Positions 1-11,456 of a DNA stretch of 64,000 bases are shown in pieces. Source of the DNA: Paramecium pentaurelia (taxonomy: Eukaryota > Ciliophora > Oligohymenophorea > Peniculida > Parameciidae); the NCBI GenBank assembly GCA_905183005.1, contig CAJJDO010000058.1, positions 127,706 through 191,705 of the forward strand, read 5' to 3'. The notes below the pieces were generated by a model. The model was not told the origin of the DNA. It saw only the letters and a program-made list of their open reading frames with translations, and ran no database searches. The position numbers and the translations under genes were made by a program. Position 1 is the stretch's first letter; every line of letters starts with the position of its first letter.

Positions 1-2017
1 AATAAATTTAATCCTAATATTTGATACCAAATTGTATTTCCTCTTACTTTACATAAATACATATCTGGACTATCAAATTTATTAAAGTTCTCTAATTGAT
101 AACCACAAGAACGAGCAAATGTTAATGAAATTTCTTCATTCTTTGAAAATGATTCATATGTTATTGAATCTGCTCCAAAAACTGGTCTAGCTTCATGACA
201 TAACATCAAACATTTCAAAAAAGCATCATAATATAATGTATTTATGTCTTTAGTTTATAAATATTCCTTTTATGGAGAACTATTTCTCAATTAATTTACT
301 AATTGCATGAATTCATCATTATTATTCCCTGGACTATTTCGAAGTTTTGGTTAAGGTAAAAACATTCTTGTCTATGAATAATCTTGATATTATTATTAAT
401 ATTATGCATCCATATTTATAAAAGTTAATCTTTTATTCTATGGTTGAGCAGTTATTTTACTAAAAATTGGATTATTACTTGAAGTTTTTACACTTTTTAA
501 TAATAATTTACCACTTGTTTAACCTTCTGTTGTATGATTACTCTTTTTATCATACTCAAATGGTATTAAATATTCATTATTATCATTTATACTTGCAAAT
601 TTTTATGGATCTTCAATATCATCTTATTTAGTTGACTTTTAGTTTAATGTTAATTATAATTAATCATAATTTAGAGTGAAAGCTAATTAACCAAATAATA
701 AATTATCTAATTTGTAATAAGAAGTAGTTAATGTACCTGTTTTATCTATTAACATATAATCAACATGTCCTAAATCACATAAATTATTTGATGAATTTAT
801 TTTCACATATTTTACAAGATTCTCTTCAATTTGATTAATTTCAAATTTAAATAATGATATGAAATTTACTATATCAAATAATAAATATAAAGTAGCTGGA
901 ATTAATTAAGCATACAATATTGCCAATTAAAATACTTTCATACCATTAGTTGTATAATTATCTATTATTAAAGCAAAACTATTTTCATCTGATCTAGCTA
1001 ATAATACAATTATAGATATTAATGTAAAAAATAAAGATAAACATGCCATTAGGAAAGAATAAAAATTACTTTATTTCTCTTCGAAACTCTCCTTTTATGC
1101 TCCATAATGACTACTTTACATTGTTTTAGTATTGTGACCAACATAGACTGCTAAACCAAATAACCATGAAGTTTATTTAATTTTAGTTCCTTTAGGAATG
1201 AAATTATCTATAGTTAATTCTTCATTTTTTGGATCTTTTTTTAATTTCAATCTAGCATGAAATCTTTATGTATTTCCATTAGGAGCTTCATATTCTAATT
1301 TACCAGTTAACATCTTTCTATATTCTGGGAATTAATTCTTTAATCTAGTTCTCAAGACAATCAATTAAGTTAGATAGGATGACTTCTTTTTAGTCAAACT
1401 TGATTTTCCATCATAATATTAGGTATCTACCATACATATGGCTTCTCTATCTCTAACCTATCCAGTATCTAAGAGTATAATATCAGCTGGAACAATATCT
1501 CCTTTGATTAAATATAAAACATCTCCAATTTGAATATCACTCCATTTAATGGTTTCAATTGAACCATCCTTAGCTCCTCTTGAAGTTGTTTATATGTTTA
1601 TTTTATGATCATGAATTTGTCTACGAATATCAAGTACAAATTCAATTAAAACATAAAGGAGTACACTGATTCCAATTGGAAAGATAGTGATCCAACGGTA
1701 GAATGGGGAAAGACTGGGATCTATGAGCATAATTAATGATATGGCAAGTAAGTAGATGTTACCAAATCTGACCAATCCTGTATAGAGTGTTTTGGGTAGA
1801 AAATTGAGGAGCTAAAGAATGGATTATAGATAAGTATATGTACTGTATATTTACGTGTGTTGAATATGTTCTTGTTTTAAGGAACGCTGAGTAGTTAAAC
1901 ATTTCCTTTATGTAATTCCATAGTAATCATTTGGGAGTCATCTGTATAACATAAAGAAAGACATTTTCTAAATCTGGATAACCATTTTTCTACAAATTGA
2001 TGATGGTTATAATTCAT
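1..2017 (-). CDS. P4-like P-type ATPase (phospholipid flippase family), C-terminus beyond the window
   Basis: This is a membrane pump; P4 relatives flip phospholipids between leaflets at the cost of ATP. Seen: an N-terminal FNTRKYTLLNFLPKTLYTGL stretch followed by TM1-2 with VRFGN, which is the P4 signature region; an actuator segment; and DKTGTLTTS at 732-746, the phosphorylated Asp loop. I chose the start at 2017 because the frame is open from there and a 32-nt intron (GTACAT...TTTAG) joins NTRKYT to LLNFLP. Odd point: the actuator loop reads DGKSS (1401-1412) where P-type ATPases carry a catalytic Glu, (D/T)GE(S/T). The nucleotide-binding domain and later helices lie left of the window. 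It is divergent from the stomatin gene, with 33 bp between starts. The ATPase assignment is firm; the P4 subclass and lipid substrate are inferred. Confidence 0.85.
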
Positions 2018-2050
2018 AATTGTTTTAATTAATAATAAATTGAATTGAAT
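2018..2050. promoter_or_regulatory. 33-bp bidirectional intergenic spacer
   Basis: Only 33 AT-rich bases separate the ATG of the minus-strand ATPase (2017) from the ATG of the plus-strand stomatin gene (2051). Any core promoter elements for both genes must lie here or within the coding regions. No specific motif is recognised. Confidence 0.45.
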
Positions 2051-2990
2051 ATGAATGCTCATTCAAGAAGAAAAATAGCTCATTTGGAAGTTCCAGAAGT
2101 ATAAGATAACTAAACAATGATTGCATATGCTAAATGCTAATTTTGTTTAGGAGAATGTTTTGGTTGTTTAAGAACTTGGATTCCTTGTATTTTTTGTATG
2201 TGCGTTAATTATCCATATTAAGAAGTTTAATAAGGTAGATAATTCTCATTAAACTCTTAGGTACTGAAGGATTGTTCAAAAGATTTGGAAGACACATTAA
2301 AGTAGTTAGGCCAGGATTACATTATGTTAATCCTTGTACAGATACATTAGAATAATTAGACTTGAGAATTACTGTTATAGATTTAGATAGATAAGTAATA
2401 TCTATTAAATATTCTTTAGTCTGTTATGACCAAAGATAATGTAACTATTTCTATAGATGCATCTGTTTATTATAGAATCAAAACTTCACGGTTTGCTGTT
2501 TATAGAGTAGAGAACTATGATTAAGCAGTCCGTTAAATTACTTATGCTGTACTTAAAAATACAGTAGGATCCTTTATACTTTAAGATTTACTAGAGAAAA
2601 GATAGGAAGTTGCAGATTAGATAGAAGATTAAGTAGATGAATATGTGAAAGATTGGTATATAGAATATATATAATAGGGGTGTATTAATTGATAACATAT
2701 ATATGAAAGACATATAATTGTCTTCTGATCTCTAATAAGCATTAGGTTCAGCAGCTACAGAATAGAGATTAGCATAAGGTAAATTGATAAGTGCTAGAGC
2801 AGATGTGGAATCAGCTAAGTTGATGAGATAAGCATCTGAATTTTTAGATTCTAAAACTGCTATGTAAGTAAGATATTTAGAAACATTATAATAATTGGCT
2901 GGTAGTAATGGAACTAAAGTATGTTTTGTACCAGATGAAAAAAATTAAGAAAAATTGATGCATCAAATAACATAAGGATTATTAGCATGA
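2051..2990 (+). CDS. Stomatin-like SPFH/PHB domain protein
   Basis: SPFH proteins oligomerise on cholesterol-rich membranes and modulate channels and membrane microdomains. Four exons joined by introns at 2235-2260, 2395-2419 and 2656-2677 (26, 25 and 22 nt, all GT...AG) give 288 residues. Seen: a Cys-rich hydrophobic N-terminus (CQFCLGECFGCL...) suited to a membrane hairpin and acylation. Then comes the band-7 core: GLHYVNPCTD, LDLRITVIDLDRQ, MTKDNVTISIDASVYYRI, AVRQITYAVL, GVLIDNIYMKDIQL. An Ala/Gln-rich helix (QRLAQGKLISARADVESAKL) follows, typical of stomatin oligomerisation. It stops at TGA 2988-2990. The frame stays open after that stop (see findings). Divergent from the P-type ATPase; stomatins often partner with transporters, but a functional link here is only inference. 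Confidence 0.9.
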
Positions 2991-3167
2991 AGATATAATA
3001 TATTTCATAATATTAATTATCATTAAGTATATACTATTTATACTAATATTTACTAATCATTATTATAACAGATTAATTATTTATTATTAATTCAATAAAT
3101 ACAAGGATTTTCCAAAAATTTAGGTTCAATTTTCGATTGGCAATCTAATTAATAAATATTACAATTT
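2991..3167 (+). other. In-frame open stretch between the stomatin stop and the next ATG
   Basis: From the stomatin TGA the same frame is open to the TGA at 3542, but it contains no ATG until 3168. The translation is Gln- and Ile-rich, as AT-rich code-6 spacers tend to be, although its last 30 codons (SKNLGSIFDWQSNQQILQF) look more protein-like. It may be 5' UTR, an unrecognised first exon, or a readthrough extension. Confidence 0.3.
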
Positions 3168-3542
3168 ATGAGAGTTGTCAGCGAAACTAAATATTATAAA
3201 GTATTAGCTAAACTCTATGAAAAATGTGCATCCTTATCTGCTCAATTAGACATTTATGAATTTGATTCACCTAAAGATGAATAATTTGAATAATCAGAAA
3301 ATAGCGATGATAACATAATAAAAAGAACATAAAATAAAAGAAAATAGAAATATATCCCTAATACAATCATCAAATTAGAAGAAGAATAACAAAAATAATA
3401 GTACCAATATTTGTCAAAAAATAAAAAGACAATTTCATAAAATAATAATGGAAAATCAACTAAAATTAAAAAGAAAATTAAGAAACCTAAGAATTATGAA
3501 TTTAGTTCCTCATCTTCTTAAACATCATCCTCATATAATTGA
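3168..3542 (+). CDS. Small hypothetical protein with basic, Ser-rich tail
   Basis: A 124-residue reading frame without introns. It begins MRVVSETKYYKVLAKLYEK and CASLSAQLDIYEFDSPKDE, then becomes hydrophilic with many Lys, Gln and Asn. It ends in KIKKKIKKPKNYEFSSSSS and a Ser run before TGA. The front half could form a helix; no family is recognised. The upstream frame is open to the stomatin stop, so the start is uncertain. It is convergent with the seven-TM gene whose stop is at 3596, 53 bp away. Confidence 0.5.
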
Positions 3543-3595
3543 TTTACCATTAATTTTATTTATTAAGAAATTAAAATATATAAATACATATATAC

Positions 3596-5226
3596 TCATA
3601 TTTGAATATCATCTTCTTAACCCATATTCTCATCTTTCTATTTTGTATAAAACTTCTTATTAGCTAAATTTTTATGTTTTACTCTTCTAGTACTCTTACT
3701 AATTATGTATATTTATTTATACTTATTTAAATCATCCATTTCAATATCTCCATACATTTATTTTTATTATTCATCCTCAAATGGTTCATTATAAGGCATA
3801 TATAATTATACAATCATACATAAATATATATTTATTAATGCCCATTCATTTATAGTACTAGAACTAGTTAATACAATTGGTTCCAATATTGTAACTATTT
3901 GATAATAAACTAAAGCTGAAAAGCAAATTGTTGATAAAATATGCAATAATTTATAATTTCTAATTTCTCCTTAACTCTCTGATTATTTTATTTATTAACC
4001 TTCATAAAATGGATCCTATTATTTCTCATTTTCAATAACTGCAGACTCTGTTATTGATGTTGTTTTTTCATGTTGATTAAATGATTTGTATAAAAGAAAT
4101 ACAAAACATACAGAATATCCAATTAAACTTAAAATTACAAATTTCAAGTAAATATTATAAAATGGTATTTCAACTCTAGGATCATATTACATTAATTCTT
4201 CTTGCATTATAAATATAAATGTATCCATTAATGCTTATGGAACTGTATATAAAATTACCAATAGTAATTTTAATAAATTCCAAATACTAAATTAATTTTA
4301 ATTGATTTATCTATCATTTTCAACAGATTAAGTTTATTCTAATTCAAAAATAGATAACCAAAAATAGAATAATCCTGATTAAATAAATAATTCTACTAAA
4401 TTCTAGTAATAGTGAACAAATTAACCATATTGATTTCGAATTAGAAGAATAGGAAAATTATAGAGAATCATTCCTATCAATAATAACAATAGCCATTAAT
4501 GTCTAATTATATATATATTAGGATTTACATTTTGGGCCAGATTTATTTAGGATAATCATTCAAATTGCTGAAAAAATAATAAATCCCATATAGTATCAAA
4601 AATAGGAAAAGAACCTATTATTGTATTAAAATATGGTTACTTAAAAAATCAAAATCATAGTGTAATATTGATTATTCTCATAGAGTAATGTTAAGGTTTG
4701 AGAATGAATAGCTAATGCATTATGATGAAAGATTAGTAATTAGAATTATAAATCCTTATAACCTTTATTGATAATTGATTCTAGATAACCTGTACATTAA
4801 ATTAATTAACTCTTAGATTTGCATTTTAATGAAGTTTAATGTGTTTTATTAAGGACAAGAGTTTAATCTTATGAATGTACTATTAATTAGTATTTCATAT
4901 CATTAAGTATTTCATCTTCCTTAACCATAACATGTTCTAAATCATAATAATCATTCTAAAACATTAAATGATTAAAATACTTTATTGATTGTAACATTTA
5001 GATTTAATTCAATTTCACTTATATTTTGAATAGGAAATGTATATTTACCAGTTGTATTAGTATAATTTAAATTCTTATATTCATTTTGTTTAACATCTAC
5101 TTCAAATTTAGTTAATCTAATATCATAGGATAAATATTTTTTTCTATTATTTATCATCATTATCTACAAAATGACATAGAATAGAAACCATCCAAATATT
5201 CTAATGCATATACCATCTTTAGACAT
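3596..5226 (-). CDS. Wntless/GOST-like seven-transmembrane protein
   Basis: Starts MSKDGICIRIFGWFLFYVIL, a signal-anchor-like hydrophobic N-terminus. A lumenal part follows (YDIRLTKFEVDVKQNEYKNL, then TGKYTFPIQNISEIELNLNV). The C-terminal half holds several hydrophobic segments. Examples are MGFIIFSAI, LIGYSVCFVFLLYKSF, KLLHILSTICFSALVYYQIV and INIYLCMIVQLYMPYNEP. The last two, with the acidic end PFEDEQQ, resemble the final helices of Wls/GPR177 and TMEM181-type cargo receptors, which carry a GOLD-like lumenal domain and seven helices. Several small introns are needed to keep the frame in the middle; I did not fix each one. The stop at 3596 follows a charged tail. A role in secretory-pathway cargo transport is inference. 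Alternative: an unrelated ciliate multi-TM protein. Confidence 0.5.
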
Positions 5227-5300
5227 TTTATCGATTTTTAGTGAAATTTAAGGTCTCAACTAAATCATGAATTTATTTGATAAAAAATATAACAACAATT

Positions 5301-6594
5301 TCAATATAATCTTGCCTTTTCATCGAATTCATGATCAAATTAATTATCATAATCCAAATCTTCTCCATTTCCACTAAATTCATCATTATCATAATAAGAA
5401 AAAGTAAATGTACTTGATCCAATCGAAGACTAAAATATTGGAATCTAAATAATACTGAATAATTTTCAGAATGTACTAACTTCATATCACTATTAGAAGT
5501 GTCAGAATATTCAACATCCATATTCTAATTTCTTTCAAATGTTTATGAAATTCCATTTTATTATTATTAATTCTTTCCTTATTTATATATTATTTAATAT
5601 TTATTTTATCTACCTAAAAGATGTTTTTGAATATGTGAATAAAATCTATTCTTCACCATATTTTCCTAAATATCTAAAATGTATACAGATCTTCCTTTTA
5701 AATTTTAAGCAACTAAACTCCATTTAGCTCCATATTAATTATAATATTTCACTATTTCTTAATCTTCTTATTCTGTCCATGCAACAAAATTAAGATTTGG
5801 ATCTAATTTATTCAAATATCTTTCTCGAATCTGTTTTCCTGTTCTTCCTGGAAAATTTTTAGCTAATTTAGTCCAATTTTTGCCTTCAATTGTAACCATA
5901 GAAATTAACTTAGTATCCTCATCATGTGTCCACTTTTATTTACTCTAAAATAAAATAACTAATTCACTTATATTGGATTTATTCTTCTCCATCTTTAAGA
6001 ACATTATGAAATATTCCTATCTGGCATATATTAAATAATTTTGCTCCAATTTCCTTAATATTCTTGATATAGTTTTCTCAATCTTTAATCTTCTTCTGGT
6101 TACCAAATCTTCACAACTCTTTTATCTCCATCAATTTTCTCTTTGTTCTTGTTTATTTTCTTTTTTAAACCCTTCTCCTATTTCTCTTAAGACTTAGAAC
6201 TATTTTATTTAGAATTAATTATATTTACCGTTTTACTAAATGATCTTTAACATGATTATGATTCAATTTTGATTCCTCATTACCTTAAAAATTCAATTGA
6301 TTCTCATCAATATTATCTTCTTCAAAACTACTCTTTTTTTATTACTTTTCATCATTCAATTAGAAATAATTGTCAGTTGGGGATACTATAGATGATTATG
6401 CTTATGATTCTTATAAAACTCAATATTTTGCTACTTTATATCTCCTTTGTAACTCCTTTCTCTAGGTTTAACTCCATTCTTTTTTGTTAAATTATTTACT
6501 CCTCTTGACTTTTATTACTATTTTAAGATATTGTATCTTTATCATCTTTCTGCCGTTTAGAGCAACAAAAATTGAATACTAAGTCTAGAAACAT
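5301..6594 (-). CDS. R1R2R3-type Myb DNA-binding protein
   Basis: Three consecutive Myb/SANT repeats are visible. R1 is KIWQPEEDQRLRKLYQEY...NWSKIIQYMPDR...CSQRWRRI. R2 is QKWTHDEDTKLISMV...NWTKLAKNFPGRTGKQIRERYLNKL. R3 is VAWTEQEDQEIVKYYNQYGAKWSLVAQNLKGRS...VKNRFYSHIQKHL. Regular Trp spacing supports DNA binding as a nuclear transcription regulator, as in vertebrate c-Myb and the plant 3R-Mybs. Introns of 23 nt (between R1 and R2), 21 nt (inside R3) and 26 nt (near the C-terminus) restore one frame. The acidic Ser-rich tail ends DEKARLY before TGA at 5301. The N-terminal third is Lys/Gln/Ser-rich and its splicing is unresolved, so the start at 6594 is a best guess. Confidence 0.85.
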
Positions 6595-6862
6595 CTATGA
6601 ATGTTTTTAGTTGTTATATAATATTTTATTAATTACAATATTAGATAAATGAATTTTATAAAAATTTCTATATTTCTAATTCAACTCAATCTTTAATTTA
6701 ATACTAAATTTTATATCATTTCAGTAAAACTATTAAAGTTTATTTTAATTCCAATATTTTCATTTATGTACATATTTGAATCAACATGAAATTAGATATA
6801 TATAATAATATATATATATATAAGTTATATAACATTTATTAAATTCAAATAAAGGTTAATAA

Positions 6863-8384
6863 TCAACTAACTTCATCTTAAAAGCATTCAAATATTAATT
6901 CACCTTATTCATTCTCGTATTCTCTAATTCTATCCTCTGTTTTCAATTCATTTAATTCTAATGTTTCTGAATTATCTAATGAAGTATCTTTTGGATGAAA
7001 CATATGAGCACATAAATCAAGAATTGTTTTTTTATCTATTTCTGCTGCTTCATTTTCTAAATTTATTATAATTTATTATACCTGTATTTATTACACTATA
7101 ATATTCAACAAATTCACTTATTCTCTCTATAAATCTACATTCTTCCATCTATTTAGCAAAGTTTTCTTTACTCAAATATGATAAACATATTAAAATATGC
7201 ATCATTACACTCACTTAAATTTATTCCTTGATAAATTTCAAAAATTACTCCATAATCTAAACTAATTAATTATCAATACTTAATGAGTGAATCTAGATTA
7301 CTTTTCTAAATATGTTAATGTATATGGAGTATGAATTATATTTGCTAAAGTTGCAGATGCAAAATCTAAACAAAATATATGAATTTTTGTGTTTATTGAT
7401 TTTTATATTAATGATATTATCCATTAAATCATTTCATTATGAACATATGTTGGAATTACAGTATCTTTAATACTAGCTTTCTGTAAAATAGCTAAACAAA
7501 ATCGTTAAGTAACAGATCCATTTTCTTATTCTTTTAAAATTTTAATTATTTTCTCTATTATAATCATATTTCCACCATTATATGTCAAATATTCAACACC
7601 TCTTAAAGTACTACTGATTACACTTATTAAACTTGCTATTGCATGTCTTAAACTTTAATTATTAATATCTAATAGTTGAACAATAAAATCAAATTTATCA
7701 GTAGCATCAATATTAAAAACATCATTTCTAATTAATTCATAGACTAAGTTTTTTCTTAATTCTGGTGCTATTTAAAGTGCATTTACTCTTAAAGACAATA
7801 ATACTTCTATCATACCATCTACATTTTTATCTTGATAATTTTTAAAAAGTTTAGTTTTATGTTCATGCATAACCTATTCAGTTATTAATTCATTTCCTTC
7901 TGGTTTTCCTTCATTAATTATGACTTTATGATATTTTCCTAATTAAATTTTATAATTCTCTAAGCTTTCACTTAGGTTTTCATTTTTTGCAGTTTCCTTT
8001 AATGAATGTAATAATTATAAGAGATTAATACTTACTGAAAAGATTTGTCTACCAGCTTATAAAATTTATTAGTATTTTTTATTGAATAATTTTTATTCCT
8101 TCTCTAAATTAATCTCTCTTTTTGTTTTGATATTGTCAGTTTTCAATAATTGAAATATTCTTGGAATGTCATCATTTAATTATTTTTATTATTGTTATTT
8201 ATTAGACATCTAAATTATGAATTTTAATTACTTTACTAGATACTTGTTTACTTTTAATTTCAGCTTCAAAACATTCAAGTGTGTTAGAATATCCTGAATA
8301 TTTAAGATATTCTTTGATATATTCATTTATCTCGTTAGAATCTGGAACTTAAGAAAATACTTAATTTGAATTTCCAGATTTCAT
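6863..8384 (-). CDS. ARMC9: ARMC9-like LisH and armadillo-repeat protein
   Basis: The N-terminus carries a LisH motif (EINEYIKEYLKYSGYSNTLE CFEAEIK). A coiled stretch follows, then helical repeats. These include VDGMIEVLLSLRVNALQIAP, LRKNLVYELIRNDVFNID, LRHAIASLISVISSTLRGVE YLTYNGG and QRFCLAILQKASIKDTVIP. Order, length and text resemble metazoan ARMC9. That protein sits at the ciliary base and tip and is mutated in Joubert syndrome, where it shapes ciliary tubulin modification and Hedgehog signalling. Cilium assembly or maintenance is the likely role here, by homology only. The tail is acidic (LELNELKTEDRIREYENEQ) and ends at TGA 6863. Start at 8384 precedes the LisH motif directly. A few small introns are expected but not all were fixed. 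Confidence 0.72.
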
Positions 8385-8548
8385 AATTTATATATTGATA
8401 TCTAAATATTATACACAACTCACCATTGAATTATGGAATATATTAATTTTTAATTCTTTTTTGAATAGAATAATATTCATTTAATTATGTATTTAAGCTA
8501 TTACACATTTATTAGAACAAATATTCATAATTGTTTTTGATTTTTTTC

Positions 8549-9357
8549 ATGGATCAAGTAATTACAATTATTGATATTTATTGTTTTTTAACCTTATTAA
8601 TTAAACTTGATAAGTTAAGGTATAAGTTAAATTCTTAATGTTCTGAATTTTTAGAGTAGATTTACTTTCAAAAAGAATTTAGTTAAATAATCATCGTAAT
8701 ATTAGTTTTTCTTGATAATTATTATTTAATAATTGAATCTAAAGAGACAAGGAATTGAAAAAATTATAAGGAAATTGAATAAGAAATCAATTAACATAGT
8801 GAATATTCATAAAAAGTCAATAATTTATGAAATTTGGATGCATAATAATTAAACAATAGATTTATTGAAGTTGATATTAGTTTAAGGCAATAATTAAATC
8901 AATAAACTTCAAGAAGGTGTATTACAAAAGGGAGAAACTATAGTTTATACAATATTATTGAAAATAAAAACCGTTAAGAAAGAGATAAGAATGATTTAAA
9001 ATCTTTTCCAAAAAGGTTTTGAATATTCTAAAGAAAAAACATCATGATTAAAACAAAACTTATAGCTAATATTAGAAGATGATAGGCATAACAAATTAAA
9101 ATAAATTGAAAATGATTCCATATTAATAACAAATAGAATAAGAAAGTGTTTGAAGATGAATCATACACTCATTTATAAAAATATAAAAATAAAAAATGCT
9201 ATGAAACTTTGTGACTAATTAGACAATGAATGCACTCATCCTAAAATGAAAATTTGATGAGAAATTCAAAGACAAAGTGTTAAATATTATATTGGTATGA
9301 AAAAGATTCAATGTGAAATAATAAATCAACTATCTATTAACAAATTAATCTTACTTA
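8549..9357 (+). pseudogene. Decayed coiled-coil protein gene
   Basis: Protein-like text on the plus strand jumps between frames and is broken by TGA codons. From the ATG at 8549 a frame runs MDQVITIIDIYCFLTLLIKL to a TGA near 8754. The same frame continues as NYKEIEQEINQHSEYSQKVN, NLDAQQLNNRFIEVDISLRQ and QLNQQTS, interrupted by two TGAs. A second frame then reads LQEGVLQKGETIVYTILLKI and NLFQKGFEYSKEKTS before another TGA, and later ILEDDRHNKLKQIEND. The Glu/Gln/Lys heptad-like composition suggests a coiled coil. No family is recognised. Several TGAs and shifts in 800 bp argue for a dead gene rather than introns. Confidence 0.4.
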
Positions 9358-9640
9358 AAACCTTAAATAACAAAATTTAAATAAACCATAATATATTTAT
9401 TAAATTCATAATTCTCATTTATTTTTATATAATGAGATATTAAATTTATATAAATTAAAAAATAGATCTGATTAAAAAGAGAGTAGATATAATTATAGAT
9501 ATAAAATCTATATTTATATGAGGTTTATAATATATATTTCAGTATAAATTATAATTCTTTAAAAACAACTCATAATTATAATTGATACAATTTTTGTTAA
9601 GCTATTAAAAAATATCTTTTAAATTCATATTTCAATTAAA
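9358..9640. other. AT-rich spacer, nothing recognised
   Basis: Very AT-rich sequence between the decayed gene and a short ORF. No coding, RNA or repeat signal is seen. Confidence 0.5.
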
Positions 9641-10049
9641 ATGATTTTAAATCAAATTGAAATATTTTAAAGTAAATTTGCAACAAGAATAGTTTTACTT
9701 TTCATCTGATAATATAAGAATATTGAATTTAAAGATGATTACTAATCCCAAAGAATTTATAATCAATAAGAAATTTATTATTGGTTAGACATAAATAGAA
9801 AATTTACATAATTATCATATAAATTAAGATTAATTTAAAAATTAAATAATATAAAATTTTGAAATTAATAATATATTAAAAGAATATGGTCAATATTTAG
9901 TATTATTAGATCAAAAATTGAAGTTTTATATATTAATTATTGAAGATATTGATAAAATGAAAGATCTTAATTAATATAATTTTTATTAGATTAATAAATT
10001 AATTTCAAAATTTATTTTATTATAATTTTCTGATCTAAATTTTCTTTGA
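9641..10049 (+). CDS. Possible short hypothetical ORF(s)
   Basis: Two competing readings exist. One starts at ATG 9641, uses a candidate 27-nt intron (GTTTTACTT...ATATAAG) and reads MILNQIEIFQSKFATRI then NIEFKDDYQSQRIYNQQEIY YWLDINRK before a TGA. The other is an uninterrupted 104-residue frame from ATG 9735 to TGA 10047. The second overlaps by about 40 bp the 3' end of the WD40 gene on the other strand. Neither resembles a known family. One may be the remnant of the upstream decayed gene, or both may be chance frames in AT-rich DNA with a single stop codon. Confidence 0.25.
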
Positions 10050-11456
10050 ATCCATATCCCATATAAATAAGTACATTCCATCATCAGAAAGTGTTCCTGA
10101 AATAGAACAAGTCTTAAATTCTATTGATTATTCAGTGATTAATTCCCCATTTAGTGTAACTTTTATCAAATTTATTACACTTCCATTTTTACTTACAAGT
10201 AAAGACTTTGATTTTATCCATTTCTCTGTAAATGGATATTCAAAACCAGGACTTGACTTTACATTAAATTCTTGAGTTTTAAAAAAATATTAATTCAAAG
10301 AATGTTTTGTATATAAATGAATCTTATCTAATTTATAAGGTTAAAAAGTAAACTAATTTTCTCCAATAAATTAAACTCTTGCTCCTTTCATTTCTAAACT
10401 AATAGTTTGCATTAAAATCCATTTTTACTCCTCTGCTTAATATTAGATGATAGATATATGATTATCTTAACCAGATCCTGAAATTAATAAATTTTCTGAT
10501 TCATTTAAGCTGATAAAAAAAATAGAACTTTAATGTTAGGAAAATGTCTAATAACAATTCCATCTTTTTTATTACTTCCAAAATTTGATGGTACCATCGT
10601 GACTACCTGAAATAATCAAGTCTTCTTATTTATTCATAATTAATTAAGAGATTCCACTATTATGTCCTTCTAATATCTGTTAAATTTAAAACTATTAACT
10701 ATTTTAATTATTCCAAACAATAATAGTTTTATCATTACTACCAGATATAAAAGAATTTTATCTTTTCATAAAATACAAAGATTGCACATTAAATTTATGA
10801 TCATTTAATGTTTAAATTAAAGACAATATTCCATTTTTAAAACTAAATACTTTAATTTAACTAAATTGATAACCAGCTAACATAATAGAATTATCTAAAT
10901 TTAGGGCAATTACTGCAATATGATTTTCATATAACTAATTACCTTCCATTAATTAATAATTTATTTTATTACTTTTCAATTCCTAGTTTATAGTCTTTAA
11001 TTAAAGATTATTCTTAAATTACTAAATGATGTTTTTTAAATTTTCATTTATTTTTTTAACATAATTTAAAATCAATTACTTTTCTTTTTAAAATTATAAA
11101 GAAAAGGACAAAAATTGATTAATTAATTAAGGAGATTCAAGTTTAAAAGAATTAATTTCATCTGATTTAAAATATAGAACTTCTTTAAATTAACAGAATT
11201 GAAAATTCAGTTGATTGATATGTTGTTCGATTTGTTATATAAAAGAAGAAAAGTCTCTCTTTTATTCTTAAACTACTTTATTAAGTTCTGATATCCAAAG
11301 TACATAATTTTAATGGTCAATATGGAATCCAGCTTTATAACAATCTTAACAAGAGAGCCGAAATTATTTACAATTTTCATCAAAACAGAACATATCTATA
11401 TTTTTAGAATGATTTTTCAAAGGACATCTAAATTGAGGTTCATTCTAATTTTCCAT
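10006..11456 (-). CDS. B-box-like zinc finger plus WD40-repeat protein
   Basis: Starts MENQNEPQFRCPLKNHSKNI. The next part has Cys/His spaced like a B-box: CPLKNH, CFDENCKQFRLSCQDC, then GFHIDHQNYV. A helical linker of about 150 residues with coiled-coil character follows. The C-terminal half has WD40 blades, with IISGSHDGTIKFWK, LLISGSGQDNHISII and SGTLSDDGMYLFIWDMDSKK clearly visible. WD40 propellers are protein-interaction platforms; this architecture is greatly expanded in Paramecium and its cellular role is unknown. The region around SHDGTIKFWKQQKRWNCYQ needs no intron. The same N-terminal finger occurs on the TPR protein ending at 20146. Stop is TGA at 10006. Confidence 0.8.
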
